Position numbers and translations under genes: made by a program. The notes under the pieces are model-generated. The model saw nothing but the letters and a program-made list of their open reading frames with translations, was not told where the DNA came from and did no database searches. Shown here one piece after another: positions 10,501-18,924 of a stretch of DNA of 64,000 nucleotides (the stretch's first letter is position 1; each line of letters starts with the position of its first letter). Source of the stretch: CAYOHG01 sp964465125 (lineage in GTDB: Bacteria; Planctomycetota; Phycisphaerae; UBA1845; Fen-1342); the NCBI GenBank assembly GCA_964465125.1, contig CAYXIO010000017.1, forward strand, positions 1-64,000, read 5' to 3'.

Positions 10501-11245
10501 CGGTGAACGCGTCCAACTCCTCGGGCGTCGGCGGCAGTCCGGTCAGGTCAATGAACAGCCGCCGAAGCAGGCTGGCGCGGTCCGCCTCGTCGGAAAGCGT
10601 CAATCCGGCTTTCTTCAGCCGCGCGCCGACGAGGCGATCGACGGGATGGCCGTCGCGCTCGTCGGCCGAGGCGGGAACCTCCGGCCGAACCGGCGGCACG
10701 AACGCCCAGTGCGGCTCGTATTCCGCCCCGGACTCGATCCAGCGCCGGAACAGCTCGCGCTCCTCCGCGGACAGCGCTCGTTTGTTGCTGTCCGGCGGCG
10801 GCATCCGGTAGTCCGGGTCGCTCGACGTGACCCGCCGCCAAAGCTCGCTTTCGTCCACGTTTCCGGGGACGATCGCCGGTCGGCCGTCGCGTTTGGCGGT
10901 CGCCCTGTCGCGCTCATCGAGGCGCAGTTCCGCGGCGCGCGTGCTGGGGTCGCGCCCGTGGCAGCGGAAGCAGCGGTCGGAGAGGATCGGGCGAATGTCG
11001 CGGTCGTAGCGGACCGCGTCGGTCGGAGCAGCGGCGACCGGGTCGGGCGCCAGGGCCTCGTCCGCCGGCGCCGCGGCCGACATGCCGCGGAAGGCGCCCG
11101 CGCCCAACAGCACCAGACCGAGCACGAGAATCGTCACCGGGCCGACCCGCCTCGGGGTTAGCGTCCGAGCCGGTGGCACGCCGTGCGGCGTTCGCTCGCG
11201 CGGCGTCGGCACATCCTGTGCATGCATACGCGTGCGGATGGACAT
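7526..11245 (-). CDS. Planctomycete cytochrome (PSCyt1)-DUF1549-DUF1553 protein
   Basis: This 1239-residue exported protein is the first gene of its operon. A single N-terminal hydrophobic segment (about 35-60) is followed by a PSCyt1-type cytochrome c domain with CFRCH at 92-96 and a Met in YRMPPP. The DUF1549 region (about 195-410) contains TCGIHTDAGRQIWPWRDW and LGCARCHEHKFDPISQ, whose CARCH is a second heme-like motif. A region of about 400 residues in the middle resembles PA14/carbohydrate-binding folds (SDDGFGLYVNGKEVL). DUF1553 forms the C-terminus (about 900-1200, with NRLWEMLFGAGLV and TPLQALTLWND). The start has GGAG 5 nt upstream. The mid-region insertion makes it longer than many relatives. 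Confidence 0.92.
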   Translation of the reverse strand: MSIRTRMHAQDVPTPRERTPHGVPPARTLTPRRVGPVTILVLGLVLLGAGAFRGMSAAAPADEALAPDPVAAAPTDAVRYDRDIRPILSDRCFRCHGRDPSTRAAELRLDERDRATAKRDGRPAIVPGNVDESELWRRVTSSDPDYRMPPPDSNKRALSAEERELFRRWIESGAEYEPHWAFVPPVRPEVPASADERDGHPVDRLVGARLKKAGLTLSDEADRASLLRRLFIDLTGLPPTPEELDAFTGDAAPDAYERWVDRLLNEEPYRTRYAERMAVPWLDAARYADTCGIHTDAGRQIWPWRDWVLGAYRDNMPFDRFLAEQIAGDLLPNATDDQKVASGFLRNHVTTDEGGAIAAEYLVEYAVERTSTVGSVFLGLTLGCARCHEHKFDPISQEEFYRLYAFFNSIEEPGLYSQLPDANRAFEPLLVVPSAEQQAQRTALEAEVEASRARLEESTPEEQQQRSAFFRDLPERTGLRWAASEVLGVQSTAGATLTPQPDGSVLASGDNPDKDEHIIRLRTAQTGLRLLALEALGDPSFPEGRVGRAPNGNAVLSGVKVEAISIADASQREEVSLGWAWANIEQANGDFRVVNVLNTADDLGWAVDAHRVPGNRLALLLADEPFGFEGGTELRVTLQYQSVYAQHTFGRVRLSVGTIAEAAFAQLPAAVSGWYLVGPFPIQDREKAYEAAFGPESDATLDLTRNFGAGNQFWRFNEAYLDDRVNALAEGMNVSYVGRRVFSPTARSVTVSLGSDDGFGLYVNGKEVLAKQADRSVAPDQDRATVELVRGVNTIVLKVVNTNGLGGYYYRAERRDEELSGPLAGALLPPAAHSAEMQQSLEQEWKIHFSPGYRERRDELAGLERKREELEASLPRTMVMKELPEPRPTFVLTRGLYDKPDMDKPVTRGIPAALGHLPAEAPPNRLGLAQWMTSAENPLVARVAVNRLWEMLFGAGLVGSSEDFGLQGEWPSHPELLDWLAVEFRESGWDVQHMLRLMVTSRTYRQAARIRPEAVQRDPDNRLLAYFPRRRLSAEQLRDQALYVSGLLVEHLGGPSVKPYQPDGLWPEVSMPQSNTREYARSTGAGLWRRSLYTYWKRACPPPSLMNLDAPTREACVVRRITTNTPLQALTLWNDEQFVEAARALAQRVLLEPGADDGARLSAMYRRCTGRAAGADELARMAEALAAFRARYAAAPDDAEKLLKIGEAPMSAAAKPGELAAWTMLANALLNLSATITQS

Positions 11246-11400
11246 GTCCTCTCCGAGATCAGAAACGAGGGACCGGTTTCCGCCGGCAGTCTGCGCGGCG
11301 GGGCCGCCGAAGCGCGACTCGCAGTGGTCAGGCTAGCCCGCCGGCACGCAGGGCGTCAACGCTTTCGGCGCCGAGGCAGCCCCTCGCCACGGCAAGCCGG

Positions 11401-13140
11401 TCAGCGACGCGTTCGGTGCGGCAGGCGCCCAGGCAGGCCGAGCTCGCTCGATAGTGCTCGGACCGACTCCGAGCGGCGCAGCGAATCGAGCAGCGCCTGC
11501 GAGATGATCTCCCAGACGTCGTCGGGGAGGTCCACCTGCACGCCGGCGGACGTGTCGTCCGGATCGCGGAACAGGAACAACAGCTCGGTGAAGCCCGTGG
11601 CCCCGTAGTCGGGCCCCGGCGCCCAACCGTCGTCGTCGCGGTCGATGTACGGGTCGGTCGTGCTGATCGCGTCGAGATCGTAGGTCGGCGCGGCCAGCCC
11701 CAGCGCCGAGTTGACGGACTCCAGCACGTAGTTCGCCAGCATCGCGGCGCCTGCATACGCCGGGTGAACTCCGTCCAGCGAAAACCCGCTGCCGCGCACC
11801 CATTTGCGCGAGAGCGTCTTGCCGCCGATGATGATTTCCAGCTCGCCTGAGAAGCCGGCGTTGATGTAGCTGCCGACGTCGACCAGGTGCACGTTGGACC
11901 CGCGCGTCGCGGCGTCCGCCGCGATGGCCTGGTTGAACGTGTCGATGCGGGCGGCGATGTACGCGGCTTCGGCCTCGCTCATGACGAGTCCGTCGTTCTG
12001 CACGCCGTCCGTCTCCAGGGCCGCGTTGGCGTACGCGGAGCTGTACCCGGTCGACAGCAGCGCGAACATCGGACCGAACGTGAACAGGGAGGCGCGGTCC
12101 CCTGCCCGCGGATCGTCGATCGGCGCGCCGGGCGGCGCGACGCGCGCGAAGCTCGCCGGCACGCTGTACGCCGGATCGAGCTTCTGCATGTAGAACTCCA
12201 GGTCGTCCGAATCGAACAGATAGCCGACGGAGCTGTAGTACGGCAGAGTCATGACGAACGTGTCGACGCGCTGCGGATCGTGCACCTCGCTCTGGAGCCG
12301 GTCGAGCACGTGCGTATTCTGCATCGCGAAATCGTCCAGCTCGGTGAGGTTGCGCTCGATGTTCGCCAGCGTATACGGCTCGAAGGTGAGCACGTCCTGC
12401 GCCACCGCGACGTCGATCAGCAAGCGCAGCAGCGGCGCGAGCTCGCCGCGAATCTGCTCGTAGGGCAGCGGGTAGACGCTCGGGTTCGACCCGCCCTGCC
12501 CCAGCGACGCCAGCGACGAATCGTTGTTGCCGATCCAGTACATCAGCAGGGCGCGGTTCGCGGGGTCGGCGTCGAGGTGCTCGTTGATGCGCTCGACGGC
12601 GGCGTCGACCAGGGTCACGTCCGCGCGGGCCAGCAGGTTGAGCGGATAAAGCACCTTGTCGGTGTCGTCGGCGAAGCGCGCCGGCAGGACGTGGTCGCAG
12701 AAATAGGTGTCGCTGAGGTAGTTCTGGTCCGCCCCGACGCGCTTGTAGTATTCCCACCCCTCGATCGAGAACAGGTCGGCCCCGTCGATGCCCAGGTTGC
12801 TCGGCACAACGAACGGGTCGATGCGGCTCTCGTCGAAGTCGTACAGGGGCTGAGAAAACGAGAGCGGAAGAACCGTCGCGAGCGAATCCGCGACGCGCTG
12901 CAAGTACGCATTCAGCGTATTGAGCGAATTGTTGGTCGCGTCCATCGTGCCGTGGGTCAGGCTGTCGCCCAGCCCCACCAGCAGGACCTGTCCGCCTTCT
13001 CGCGCGGGCCGAGCGGCGTGCTGCCGAGGGCCGGCGGGCTCGGCGGCACCCGCGATCAGCACGCCGAGCAGGGCCCACGACACGAAAGCTGAGTCAACGA
13101 ACGCAAAGCGCGCAGGTCCACGAATCCCCCCGCGATCCAT
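11401..13140 (-). CDS. Secreted SGNH/GDSL-family hydrolase
   Basis: This 579-residue protein shows all catalytic blocks of the SGNH hydrolase superfamily: VGLGDSLTHG near the N-terminus (nucleophile Ser), WIGNNDSS (block III Asn) and DGVHPAYAGAAM near the C-terminus (catalytic Asp and His). The family comprises esterases, lipases and carbohydrate deacetylases. I start at 13140 because GGAGGG lies about 7 nt upstream; the ATG 18 nt earlier at 13158 has no comparable site. A hydrophobic stretch (about 10-35) suggests export. The C-terminus has an Asp-rich DPYIDRDDDGW segment that may bind calcium. The substrate is unknown. Confidence 0.85.
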   Translation of the reverse strand: MDRGGIRGPARFAFVDSAFVSWALLGVLIAGAAEPAGPRQHAARPAREGGQVLLVGLGDSLTHGTMDATNNSLNTLNAYLQRVADSLATVLPLSFSQPLYDFDESRIDPFVVPSNLGIDGADLFSIEGWEYYKRVGADQNYLSDTYFCDHVLPARFADDTDKVLYPLNLLARADVTLVDAAVERINEHLDADPANRALLMYWIGNNDSSLASLGQGGSNPSVYPLPYEQIRGELAPLLRLLIDVAVAQDVLTFEPYTLANIERNLTELDDFAMQNTHVLDRLQSEVHDPQRVDTFVMTLPYYSSVGYLFDSDDLEFYMQKLDPAYSVPASFARVAPPGAPIDDPRAGDRASLFTFGPMFALLSTGYSSAYANAALETDGVQNDGLVMSEAEAAYIAARIDTFNQAIAADAATRGSNVHLVDVGSYINAGFSGELEIIIGGKTLSRKWVRGSGFSLDGVHPAYAGAAMLANYVLESVNSALGLAAPTYDLDAISTTDPYIDRDDDGWAPGPDYGATGFTELLFLFRDPDDTSAGVQVDLPDDVWEIISQALLDSLRRSESVRALSSELGLPGRLPHRTRR

Positions 13141-13179
13141 GAGATGCCCTCCGTTCATTTCTCGACAGCAAATCCCGCT

Positions 13180-14316
13180 TCAACCCGGCTGCGTGTGCTT
13201 GATGCGATGCACCAGCGTCTGGGCCGAGAGCTTGATCCCGCGAACGTGCCCCTGCAACGCCTCCCGGTTCGGTGCGTATTCCATCGCCGTGTCGAGATAG
13301 ACGAGCTCCTTTTCGACCAGCTCGGCCAGCGACATGGTGAAGCTGTGCATGCCGGCCTGGCGGCTGCCCATGATGATGGCGGGCAGGTCCTGGTCCTCGC
13401 CCTCGCGAATCTTCTCCTTCACGATGCCGTCGCCCAGCAGAACTTCGGTCGCCGGCACGCGCAGAATCTTCGGATCGATCGCCGGCAGCAGCCGCTGGGC
13501 CGTGATCGCCTTCAGGCTGTTGGCGAACGCGCTGCGGATGAACGCGTGCTGCTCGCGCGGGAAGAACTCCAGTATGCGCGTCAGCGACTGCATCGTGTCC
13601 GCCGTGTGCAGCGTGCCGAACACCAGGTGGCCCGTTTCGGCGGCCTGCAACGCCGCGATCACGGTCTCCTTGTCGCGCAGCTCGCCGACGAAGATCACGT
13701 CCGGGTCTTCGCGCACCGCCGAGCGGATGCCGTCGGCGAAGGCGTCGAGGTCCAACCCCAGCTCGCGCTGGCTGACGATCGCCTTCTTGGGCATGAAGGA
13801 GTATTCGACCGGGTCCTCGATGCTGATGATGTGCACCGGCTGGTGTGCGTTGATGTGGTCGATCATCGCCGCCATCGTGGTGCTCTTGCCGCAGCCGGTC
13901 ACGCCGCAGACCAGGATCAGCCCTTCGCCGCTCTCTTCGGCGAGCTTGCGGTAGGCCTCGGGCAGGTGCAACTCCTCGAAGCTCGGGATCTTGGCTTTGA
14001 CAAGGCGGATGGCCGAGTGCATGCGCCCGCCGGCCTTCAAGCAGTTGATGCGGAAGCGCGTGCCGTCGGGCAGGTGATGGGCGAAGTCCAGTGATCCGTA
14101 CTGTTCGAAGTGCTCCCACTTGCGCTTGGCGATAATCGGCCGCAGCAGCCCCTCGATCTCATCCCCGTCATTGCGGAAACTCTGGCAGTCCGCGCGGCGC
14201 AGCTCGCCGGCAATGCGAAAGGTGGGCGGAATGCCGGTCTTGAGATGCAGGTCGCTGGCTTGCAGCTTCTTCATGGCCTCGAACAGCGGGATGATCGTGG
14301 TGGGCAGCTCATTCAT
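13180..14316 (-). CDS. pilT: PilT-type retraction ATPase
   Basis: The product is 378 residues, close to the usual PilT length. It has the N-terminal PAS-like domain (SDLHLKTGIPPTFRI), Walker A GVTGCGKST (138-146), an Asp box (EDPVEY), Walker B VIFVGELRD (207-215) and the His box GHLVFGTLHT. PilT ATPases power retraction of type IV pili at the inner membrane. The C-terminal half keeps the GMHSF..SLAELV pattern, but I do not see the AIRNLIRE-like motif of classical PilT. The start at 14316 is supported by GGAGA 8 nt upstream; an in-frame extension to 14397 looks non-coding. No other pilus gene is in the window, so it may be one of several paralogues. Confidence 0.9.
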   Translation of the reverse strand: MNELPTTIIPLFEAMKKLQASDLHLKTGIPPTFRIAGELRRADCQSFRNDGDEIEGLLRPIIAKRKWEHFEQYGSLDFAHHLPDGTRFRINCLKAGGRMHSAIRLVKAKIPSFEELHLPEAYRKLAEESGEGLILVCGVTGCGKSTTMAAMIDHINAHQPVHIISIEDPVEYSFMPKKAIVSQRELGLDLDAFADGIRSAVREDPDVIFVGELRDKETVIAALQAAETGHLVFGTLHTADTMQSLTRILEFFPREQHAFIRSAFANSLKAITAQRLLPAIDPKILRVPATEVLLGDGIVKEKIREGEDQDLPAIIMGSRQAGMHSFTMSLAELVEKELVYLDTAMEYAPNREALQGHVRGIKLSAQTLVHRIKHTQPG

Positions 14317-14482
14317 GAACGGTCTCCGACGGGCGGACGCCGACCGGTCTGCACGCGTCAGCGCCAGGCTGTATGGTAGCCGCCCGCCGGTTGGCAACGA
14401 AGCGATTCGCGCTCGATCACAAAGGGAGCGCCGGAAGCCCGCCGCAAGGGTGCCGGGCCCGACTTCGCCAGGGTGCTCCGCC

Positions 14483-16153
14483 TCAGCCGCGCGGCGCCTG
14501 CGTTTCGCCCGGGGTGACGCGGCGGGCCTCGGCGGTGGGCAAACGGATCACGAACTCCGCCCCCCCGTCGCTCGGACCGGTCGCCTCGATCGTCCCGCCG
14601 TGCTCGCCGATGATCTTGCGGCAGACGGCCAGTCCGAGGCCGGTTCCGCCGTGGCCCTTGGTGGAGTGAAACGGCTCGAAGATCTTCTCGCGCTGATCCT
14701 CGGGGATGCCGGGCCCGTTGTCGCGGATGGAAATGACGGCGTGCTGGGTCAACGGATCGAACGAGGTGCGGACGCGGATGACGCCTTCGCTGCGCGGGAC
14801 GGCTTCGAGCGAATTGGCGACCAGGTTCAGCAGCGCCTGGTGCATGCCGTCCGGGTCGAGCGGAATCTCCGGGATCGGGCCGGCGTGCTCCGCCAGCAGG
14901 ACGATTCCGGCGTCCGAGGCGGGTTTCTGCTCGAGCTCGATCACCTCGTCGACGAGCGTCCGGATCTGGGTAGGTTCGAGGACGGGCTCGCGCTGCTTGC
15001 TGAACGCCAGCATGTTCATCATCAGCGTGTAGCACTTGTCGAGGTTGCGATCAAGAATCCGCCAGCCCTGGCTGGTGATGCCGAAGTCGCGCTTGTCCAG
15101 GCCGCGCTGCACGAGATCGCCGCCGCTGCGCATGCCTTGCAGGATGTTCTTGATCGAGTGCGACAGGTGCGCGGCGGTCTCGCCGGCGGCGGCCATGCGC
15201 TCGCGGGCGACCTGCGCCTGCACCAGCCGGGCGTTCTCGATCGCCAGGCCGGTCTGATAGCCGATGGCGCTTACCAGCTTGAGCTCATCCTCGGTGTAGG
15301 TGTGCCGAGAGGTCGGGCAGTCGAGGTGGATCATGCCCAAAATCTGGTCGCGCGCGACGATCGGCGCGCAGATCACCGACCGCATGCCCAGGTTGAAGAC
15401 GCTCTTGCCCTCGCGGAAGCGGTCGTCGCCGCTCACATTCGAGCACAGCACCGCCTCGCGCGTCTTGACGACGTGGTCGAGAATCGTGCGCGACGCCACG
15501 ATCGCCTCGCGATTGGCCTCGGCCCGGGCTTTGCGGCTCTGAAACCGCACCACCTCGGGCAGCATCTCGCCCGCCGCCTCGTCGCGCAGGAAGATCACCC
15601 CGCGATCAAAGACGACCTCATCCAGCAGGATGTCCATGACGCGCGGCAGAAGCCGCTCAGGCGTGACCAGGCTGCCGATCACGCGCGTCAGCTCGACCAT
15701 CACCTGCCAGGAGCGCGCCGCCGCCGCCGTCTGCGGCGCCGCCATGATCACGCTGTCATCGCTCGACGCGATGCTGGCCACCACCGACGAGTTCATCTGC
15801 TCGTTGCCGGCGTCGAGGCGGACGAGGTCGCTGGGGATGTTCGATCCGGAGACCTGCTCGATGCCGTCGTCCCCGGTGTAAAGCATCAGCGTCGCGCCGA
15901 CCTTGATCTGGTCGCCGTGCTTGAGCCGGACGGGCCGCTCGGTGCGCACCCCGTTCACGTAGGTCCCGTTCGCGCTGTGGAGATCGGAAAGAACCCAGAC
16001 GCCGCTCTCGCAGCGAAGCTCGGCATGACGACGACTGACGGTCTGATCCGCGAGCGGCACCTGCTCGGAGCCGCGGCCGATCAGCACGACGTCGTCGCTG
16101 GTCTTGATCGTCCGGCCCTTGTCCGGACCTTGCAGTACGTACAACGCGGGCAC
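14483..16153 (-). CDS. FHA-GAF sensor histidine kinase
   Basis: This is a soluble 556-residue kinase. An FHA phosphopeptide-binding domain (about 20-100: LIGRGSEQVPLADQTVSRRH, DLHSANGTYVNG) precedes a GAF domain (about 165-315). A histidine-kinase core has its phospho-acceptor in HLSHSIKNILQG, an N-box LLNLVANSLEAV, G1 DNGPGIP and G2 GTGLGLAV. No transmembrane segment is visible, so it senses a cytoplasmic signal or a phosphorylated partner through FHA. No response regulator is next to it. A promoter with a perfect TATAAT lies upstream. FHA-GAF-kinase chains are common in planctomycetes and myxobacteria. Confidence 0.9.
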   Translation of the reverse strand: MPALYVLQGPDKGRTIKTSDDVVLIGRGSEQVPLADQTVSRRHAELRCESGVWVLSDLHSANGTYVNGVRTERPVRLKHGDQIKVGATLMLYTGDDGIEQVSGSNIPSDLVRLDAGNEQMNSSVVASIASSDDSVIMAAPQTAAAARSWQVMVELTRVIGSLVTPERLLPRVMDILLDEVVFDRGVIFLRDEAAGEMLPEVVRFQSRKARAEANREAIVASRTILDHVVKTREAVLCSNVSGDDRFREGKSVFNLGMRSVICAPIVARDQILGMIHLDCPTSRHTYTEDELKLVSAIGYQTGLAIENARLVQAQVARERMAAAGETAAHLSHSIKNILQGMRSGGDLVQRGLDKRDFGITSQGWRILDRNLDKCYTLMMNMLAFSKQREPVLEPTQIRTLVDEVIELEQKPASDAGIVLLAEHAGPIPEIPLDPDGMHQALLNLVANSLEAVPRSEGVIRVRTSFDPLTQHAVISIRDNGPGIPEDQREKIFEPFHSTKGHGGTGLGLAVCRKIIGEHGGTIEATGPSDGGAEFVIRLPTAEARRVTPGETQAPRG

Positions 16154-16234
16154 CGTGATCTCCGGTGCGGCTCGATGGAACGAGCGCCGGCGCGCCGGAC
16201 CGAAGTCGGTCGATCGGCGCCGCTTGAACCCCGT

Positions 16235-16269
16235 ACGGCGGATTATACGAACGGTTGGCCGCCGGGAAA
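16235..16269 (-). promoter_or_regulatory. Putative sigma-70 promoter of the FHA-GAF kinase gene
   Basis: On the minus strand TTTCCC (16264-16269) is followed by a 16-nt spacer and a perfect TATAAT (16242-16247). The predicted start near 16235 gives a leader of about 80 nt before the ATG at 16153. Confidence 0.5.
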
Positions 16270-16343
16270 CGCGAAGGCACTACCGGCGGCGCTCGAGGCC
16301 CATCCGATCGTTCGATCGTCGGATCGTCACGCCCGGCGCGGCG

Positions 16344-18443
16344 TCAGTGCTTGTTCAGCTCCCGCAGAGCCGCCTTGCGCGACAGCTTCACGCGGCCCTG
16401 GTCGTCGATCGCCAGCACTTTGACCGGCACTTCGTCGCCCAGGTTCACCACGTCCGTCACGGTCCGCACGTAGTTATCGTCCAGCTCGCTGATGTGGCAC
16501 AAACCGTCCTGCCCGTCGGTCAGCTCGACGATTGCGCCGAAGTCCTTGATTGCGGCGACGCGCCCGGTGTAGATGCGCCCGACCTCGATGTCCTCGGTCA
16601 TGCGCTGCACGATGTCGCGGGCACGCTCGGCGCCCTCCTGCGAAAGGCAGGAAATCTGCACGGTCCCGTCGTCGTCGATGTCGATCGTCGCGCCGGTGTC
16701 GGCCTGAATCGCCCGGATCGACTTGCCGCCCGGGCCGATCAGCTTGCCGATCTTCTCCGGGTTGATCCGCAGCGTCAGCAGGCGCGGCGCGTGCGGGCTC
16801 AACTCGGGCCGCGGCGTTGCGATCGTCCGATCCATGATGTCCAGAATCTTCATCCGGCCCTGCCGCGCAAGCTCCAGCGCGTCGCGCAGCAGGTCAAAGC
16901 GCAGCCCGGTGATCTTGATGTCGAGCTGGATGCCGGTAATCCCCGTCCGCGTGCCGGCGACCTTGAAGTCCATGTCGCCGAAGCCGTCCTCTTCACCCAG
17001 AATGTCGATCATCAGCCGGTGCTCGTTGCCTTCCTGCACCAGCCCGACGGAGATGCCGGCCACGGCCGCCTTGATCGGAACGCCCGCGTCCATCAGGCTG
17101 AGCGAGCCGCCGCAGACGCTCGCCATCGAGCTCGACCCGTTCGATTCGAGGATGTCGCTCACCAGCCGAACGGTGTAGGGGAAGTTCTCCGGCGACGGCA
17201 GGACCGCCTCGAGGCTGCGCTCGGCCAGCGCGCCGTGGCCGATCTCGCGCCGCCCCGGACCCATGATGCGGCGCACCTCGCCGACCGAGAACGGCGGGAA
17301 GTTGTAGTGCAGCATGAACTTCTTGGAGTATTCCTCCATCATCTCGTCGATGAGCTGCTCGTCCGCCACCGTGCCCAGCGTGGTGGTGACCAGCGCCTGC
17401 GTCTCGCCGCGCGTGAACAGGGCCGTCCCGTGCGGCCGCGGCAGCCAGCCGACTTCGCAGGTGATCTCGCGGATTTCGTCCAGCCCCCGGCTGTCCGAAC
17501 GAACGCCGTCCTTGAGAATGCGCGTGCGAACGACCTCCTGCTCGACTTCCTTGACCGCGGACTTGACCTGCTCCGGGGCGCGCTCGGGCTTCTCGACCTC
17601 GGCCGGGCAGTAGTGCGCTAGCGACTTTTCGTAGACGGCCTTCACCGCCGTGCTCCGCTCCTGCTTGCCCTTGATGCTCTTGGCGGCGAGCATCTCATCC
17701 CAGACCCGGCTGCGCACTTCGCTCAGGAATGACGTGTCCTTCTCGGGGGGCGTCCAGGCGCAAGGCTTGCCCACGCGGCGCTTGAGCTCGTCGATCATCT
17801 CGCAGATCGGAATAATGCCGTACTTGTGGCCGAATTCGATCGCGGCGAAGACGGCGTCCTCGGACAGCTCCCGGCAGCCGACCTCGATCATGTTCACTTC
17901 AGTGGGCGACCCCGCCAGGATCAGCTCCAGGTCGGAGTATTCAAGCTGCGAGCGGGTTGGATTGATGACGAACTCGCCGTCGATGCGCGCGATTCGGACC
18001 GCGGCGCAGGGGCCGTTGAACGGCAGCCCGGAAATCGCCACCGCGGCCGGCGCAGCGACCATGCCCAGCACATCCGGGTCGTTCTCAAGGTCGCTCGACA
18101 GCACCACGACCTGAATCTGAACCTCGTCCATGAACCCGTCCGGAAAGAGCGGGCGCAACGGGCGGTCGATCATCCGGCAGGTGAGGATTTCCTTGTTGGA
18201 AGGTCGTCCCTCGCGCTTGAAGAAGCCGCCGGGGAATTTGCCGGCGGCCGACATGCGTTCGCGGTAGTCGACCGAGAGGGGAAAGAAATCGATTCCGGGT
18301 CGCGGGGCTGCGGTACAGACCGTTCCGAGCACGATCGACTGGCCGTAGGTGACTACCACGGCGCCGCCCGCCTGTCGGGCCACAGCGCCGGTCTCGATGA
18401 TCAGTTTGTGCGCGCCGATCTCGCGTTCAAGCGTGAACTTCAT
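16344..18443 (-). CDS. pnp: Polynucleotide phosphorylase
   Basis: The 699-residue product has the full family length. PNPase degrades RNA 3' to 5' by phosphorolysis and is part of RNA turnover complexes. Two RNase PH-like domains are visible (N-terminal, with FFPLSVDYRERMSAAGK and FKREGRPSNKE; and central, with REITCEVGWLPRPHGTALF and MDFKVAGTRTGITGIQLD). A KH domain (GPGGKSIRAIQADTGATIDI) and an S1 domain (GRVAAIKDFGAIVEL, GLCHISEL) follow. It lies 79 nt downstream of rpsO in the conserved rpsO-pnp order. The intergenic stretch has a short run of GCTCCGT repeats. In known bacteria this operon is controlled after transcription by RNase III cleavage and PNPase itself; I could not confirm such a site here. 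Confidence 0.98.
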   Translation of the reverse strand: MKFTLEREIGAHKLIIETGAVARQAGGAVVVTYGQSIVLGTVCTAAPRPGIDFFPLSVDYRERMSAAGKFPGGFFKREGRPSNKEILTCRMIDRPLRPLFPDGFMDEVQIQVVVLSSDLENDPDVLGMVAAPAAVAISGLPFNGPCAAVRIARIDGEFVINPTRSQLEYSDLELILAGSPTEVNMIEVGCRELSEDAVFAAIEFGHKYGIIPICEMIDELKRRVGKPCAWTPPEKDTSFLSEVRSRVWDEMLAAKSIKGKQERSTAVKAVYEKSLAHYCPAEVEKPERAPEQVKSAVKEVEQEVVRTRILKDGVRSDSRGLDEIREITCEVGWLPRPHGTALFTRGETQALVTTTLGTVADEQLIDEMMEEYSKKFMLHYNFPPFSVGEVRRIMGPGRREIGHGALAERSLEAVLPSPENFPYTVRLVSDILESNGSSSMASVCGGSLSLMDAGVPIKAAVAGISVGLVQEGNEHRLMIDILGEEDGFGDMDFKVAGTRTGITGIQLDIKITGLRFDLLRDALELARQGRMKILDIMDRTIATPRPELSPHAPRLLTLRINPEKIGKLIGPGGKSIRAIQADTGATIDIDDDGTVQISCLSQEGAERARDIVQRMTEDIEVGRIYTGRVAAIKDFGAIVELTDGQDGLCHISELDDNYVRTVTDVVNLGDEVPVKVLAIDDQGRVKLSRKAALRELNKH

Positions 18444-18522
18444 GTTGGGTCCTTCAGCAACAACGTCACTGTCCGACAGCCGGGCGATCAGCTCCGTGCT
18501 CCGTGCTCCGTCGCCGGCGCCG

Positions 18523-18792
18523 CTACTTGCGCAGGCCGAGCTTCTGGATCAAGGCCAGGTACCGCTCACGAGCGGTGCTGGACAGGTATTTCAGCAGTGA
18601 CGAACGCTTTCCGACGAGCTTCAACAACCCACGCCGCGCGGAATGATCCTTGCGGTGCGATTGCAGGTGCTCGGTCAGTTGGGTGATTCGCGTGGTCAGC
18701 AATGCAATCTGGACTTCGGCCGAGCCGGTGTCGCCATCGTGCCGACGGTGCGATTCGACGATGGTGGTCTTCTGATCGGCGGTTATCGCCAT
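18523..18792 (-). CDS. rpsO: 30S ribosomal protein S15
   Basis: The 89-residue product is exactly the usual S15 length and shows the family core DTGSAEVQIALLTTRI, THLQ-like EHLQSHRKDHSARRGLL and KRSSLLKYL. S15 binds the central domain of 16S rRNA early in assembly of the small subunit. It is followed by pnp. A good promoter lies about 90 nt upstream, leaving a leader in which S15 commonly represses its own translation; I did not identify the binding structure. Confidence 0.98.
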   Translation of the reverse strand: MAITADQKTTIVESHRRHDGDTGSAEVQIALLTTRITQLTEHLQSHRKDHSARRGLLKLVGKRSSLLKYLSSTARERYLALIQKLGLRK

Positions 18793-18878
18793 AGCCCGAA
18801 TCTCCTTGACACAGGGGTTTGGGTCAGTCTCGCCACCCGGGCCAGGGCCGGCGCCACCGACGCAACCTGATCTTGACA

Positions 18879-18913
18879 GACGGCAAGTATAGGCGGTTCC
18901 GCGGAAACCGCAA
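18879..18913 (-). promoter_or_regulatory. Putative sigma-70 promoter of rpsO-pnp
   Basis: On the minus strand TTGCGG (18908-18913), a 16-nt spacer and TATACT (18886-18891) predict a start near 18879. The spacer contains a near-palindrome, GCGGTTTCCGCGGAACCGC, that overlaps the -35 element. Confidence 0.6.
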
Positions 18914-18924
18914 ACCGTCCCGGC

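Noticed and set aside
14120..16423. Long plus-strand frame opposite the histidine kinase gene
   Set aside because: It has no domain and the opposite strand encodes a clear FHA-GAF kinase.
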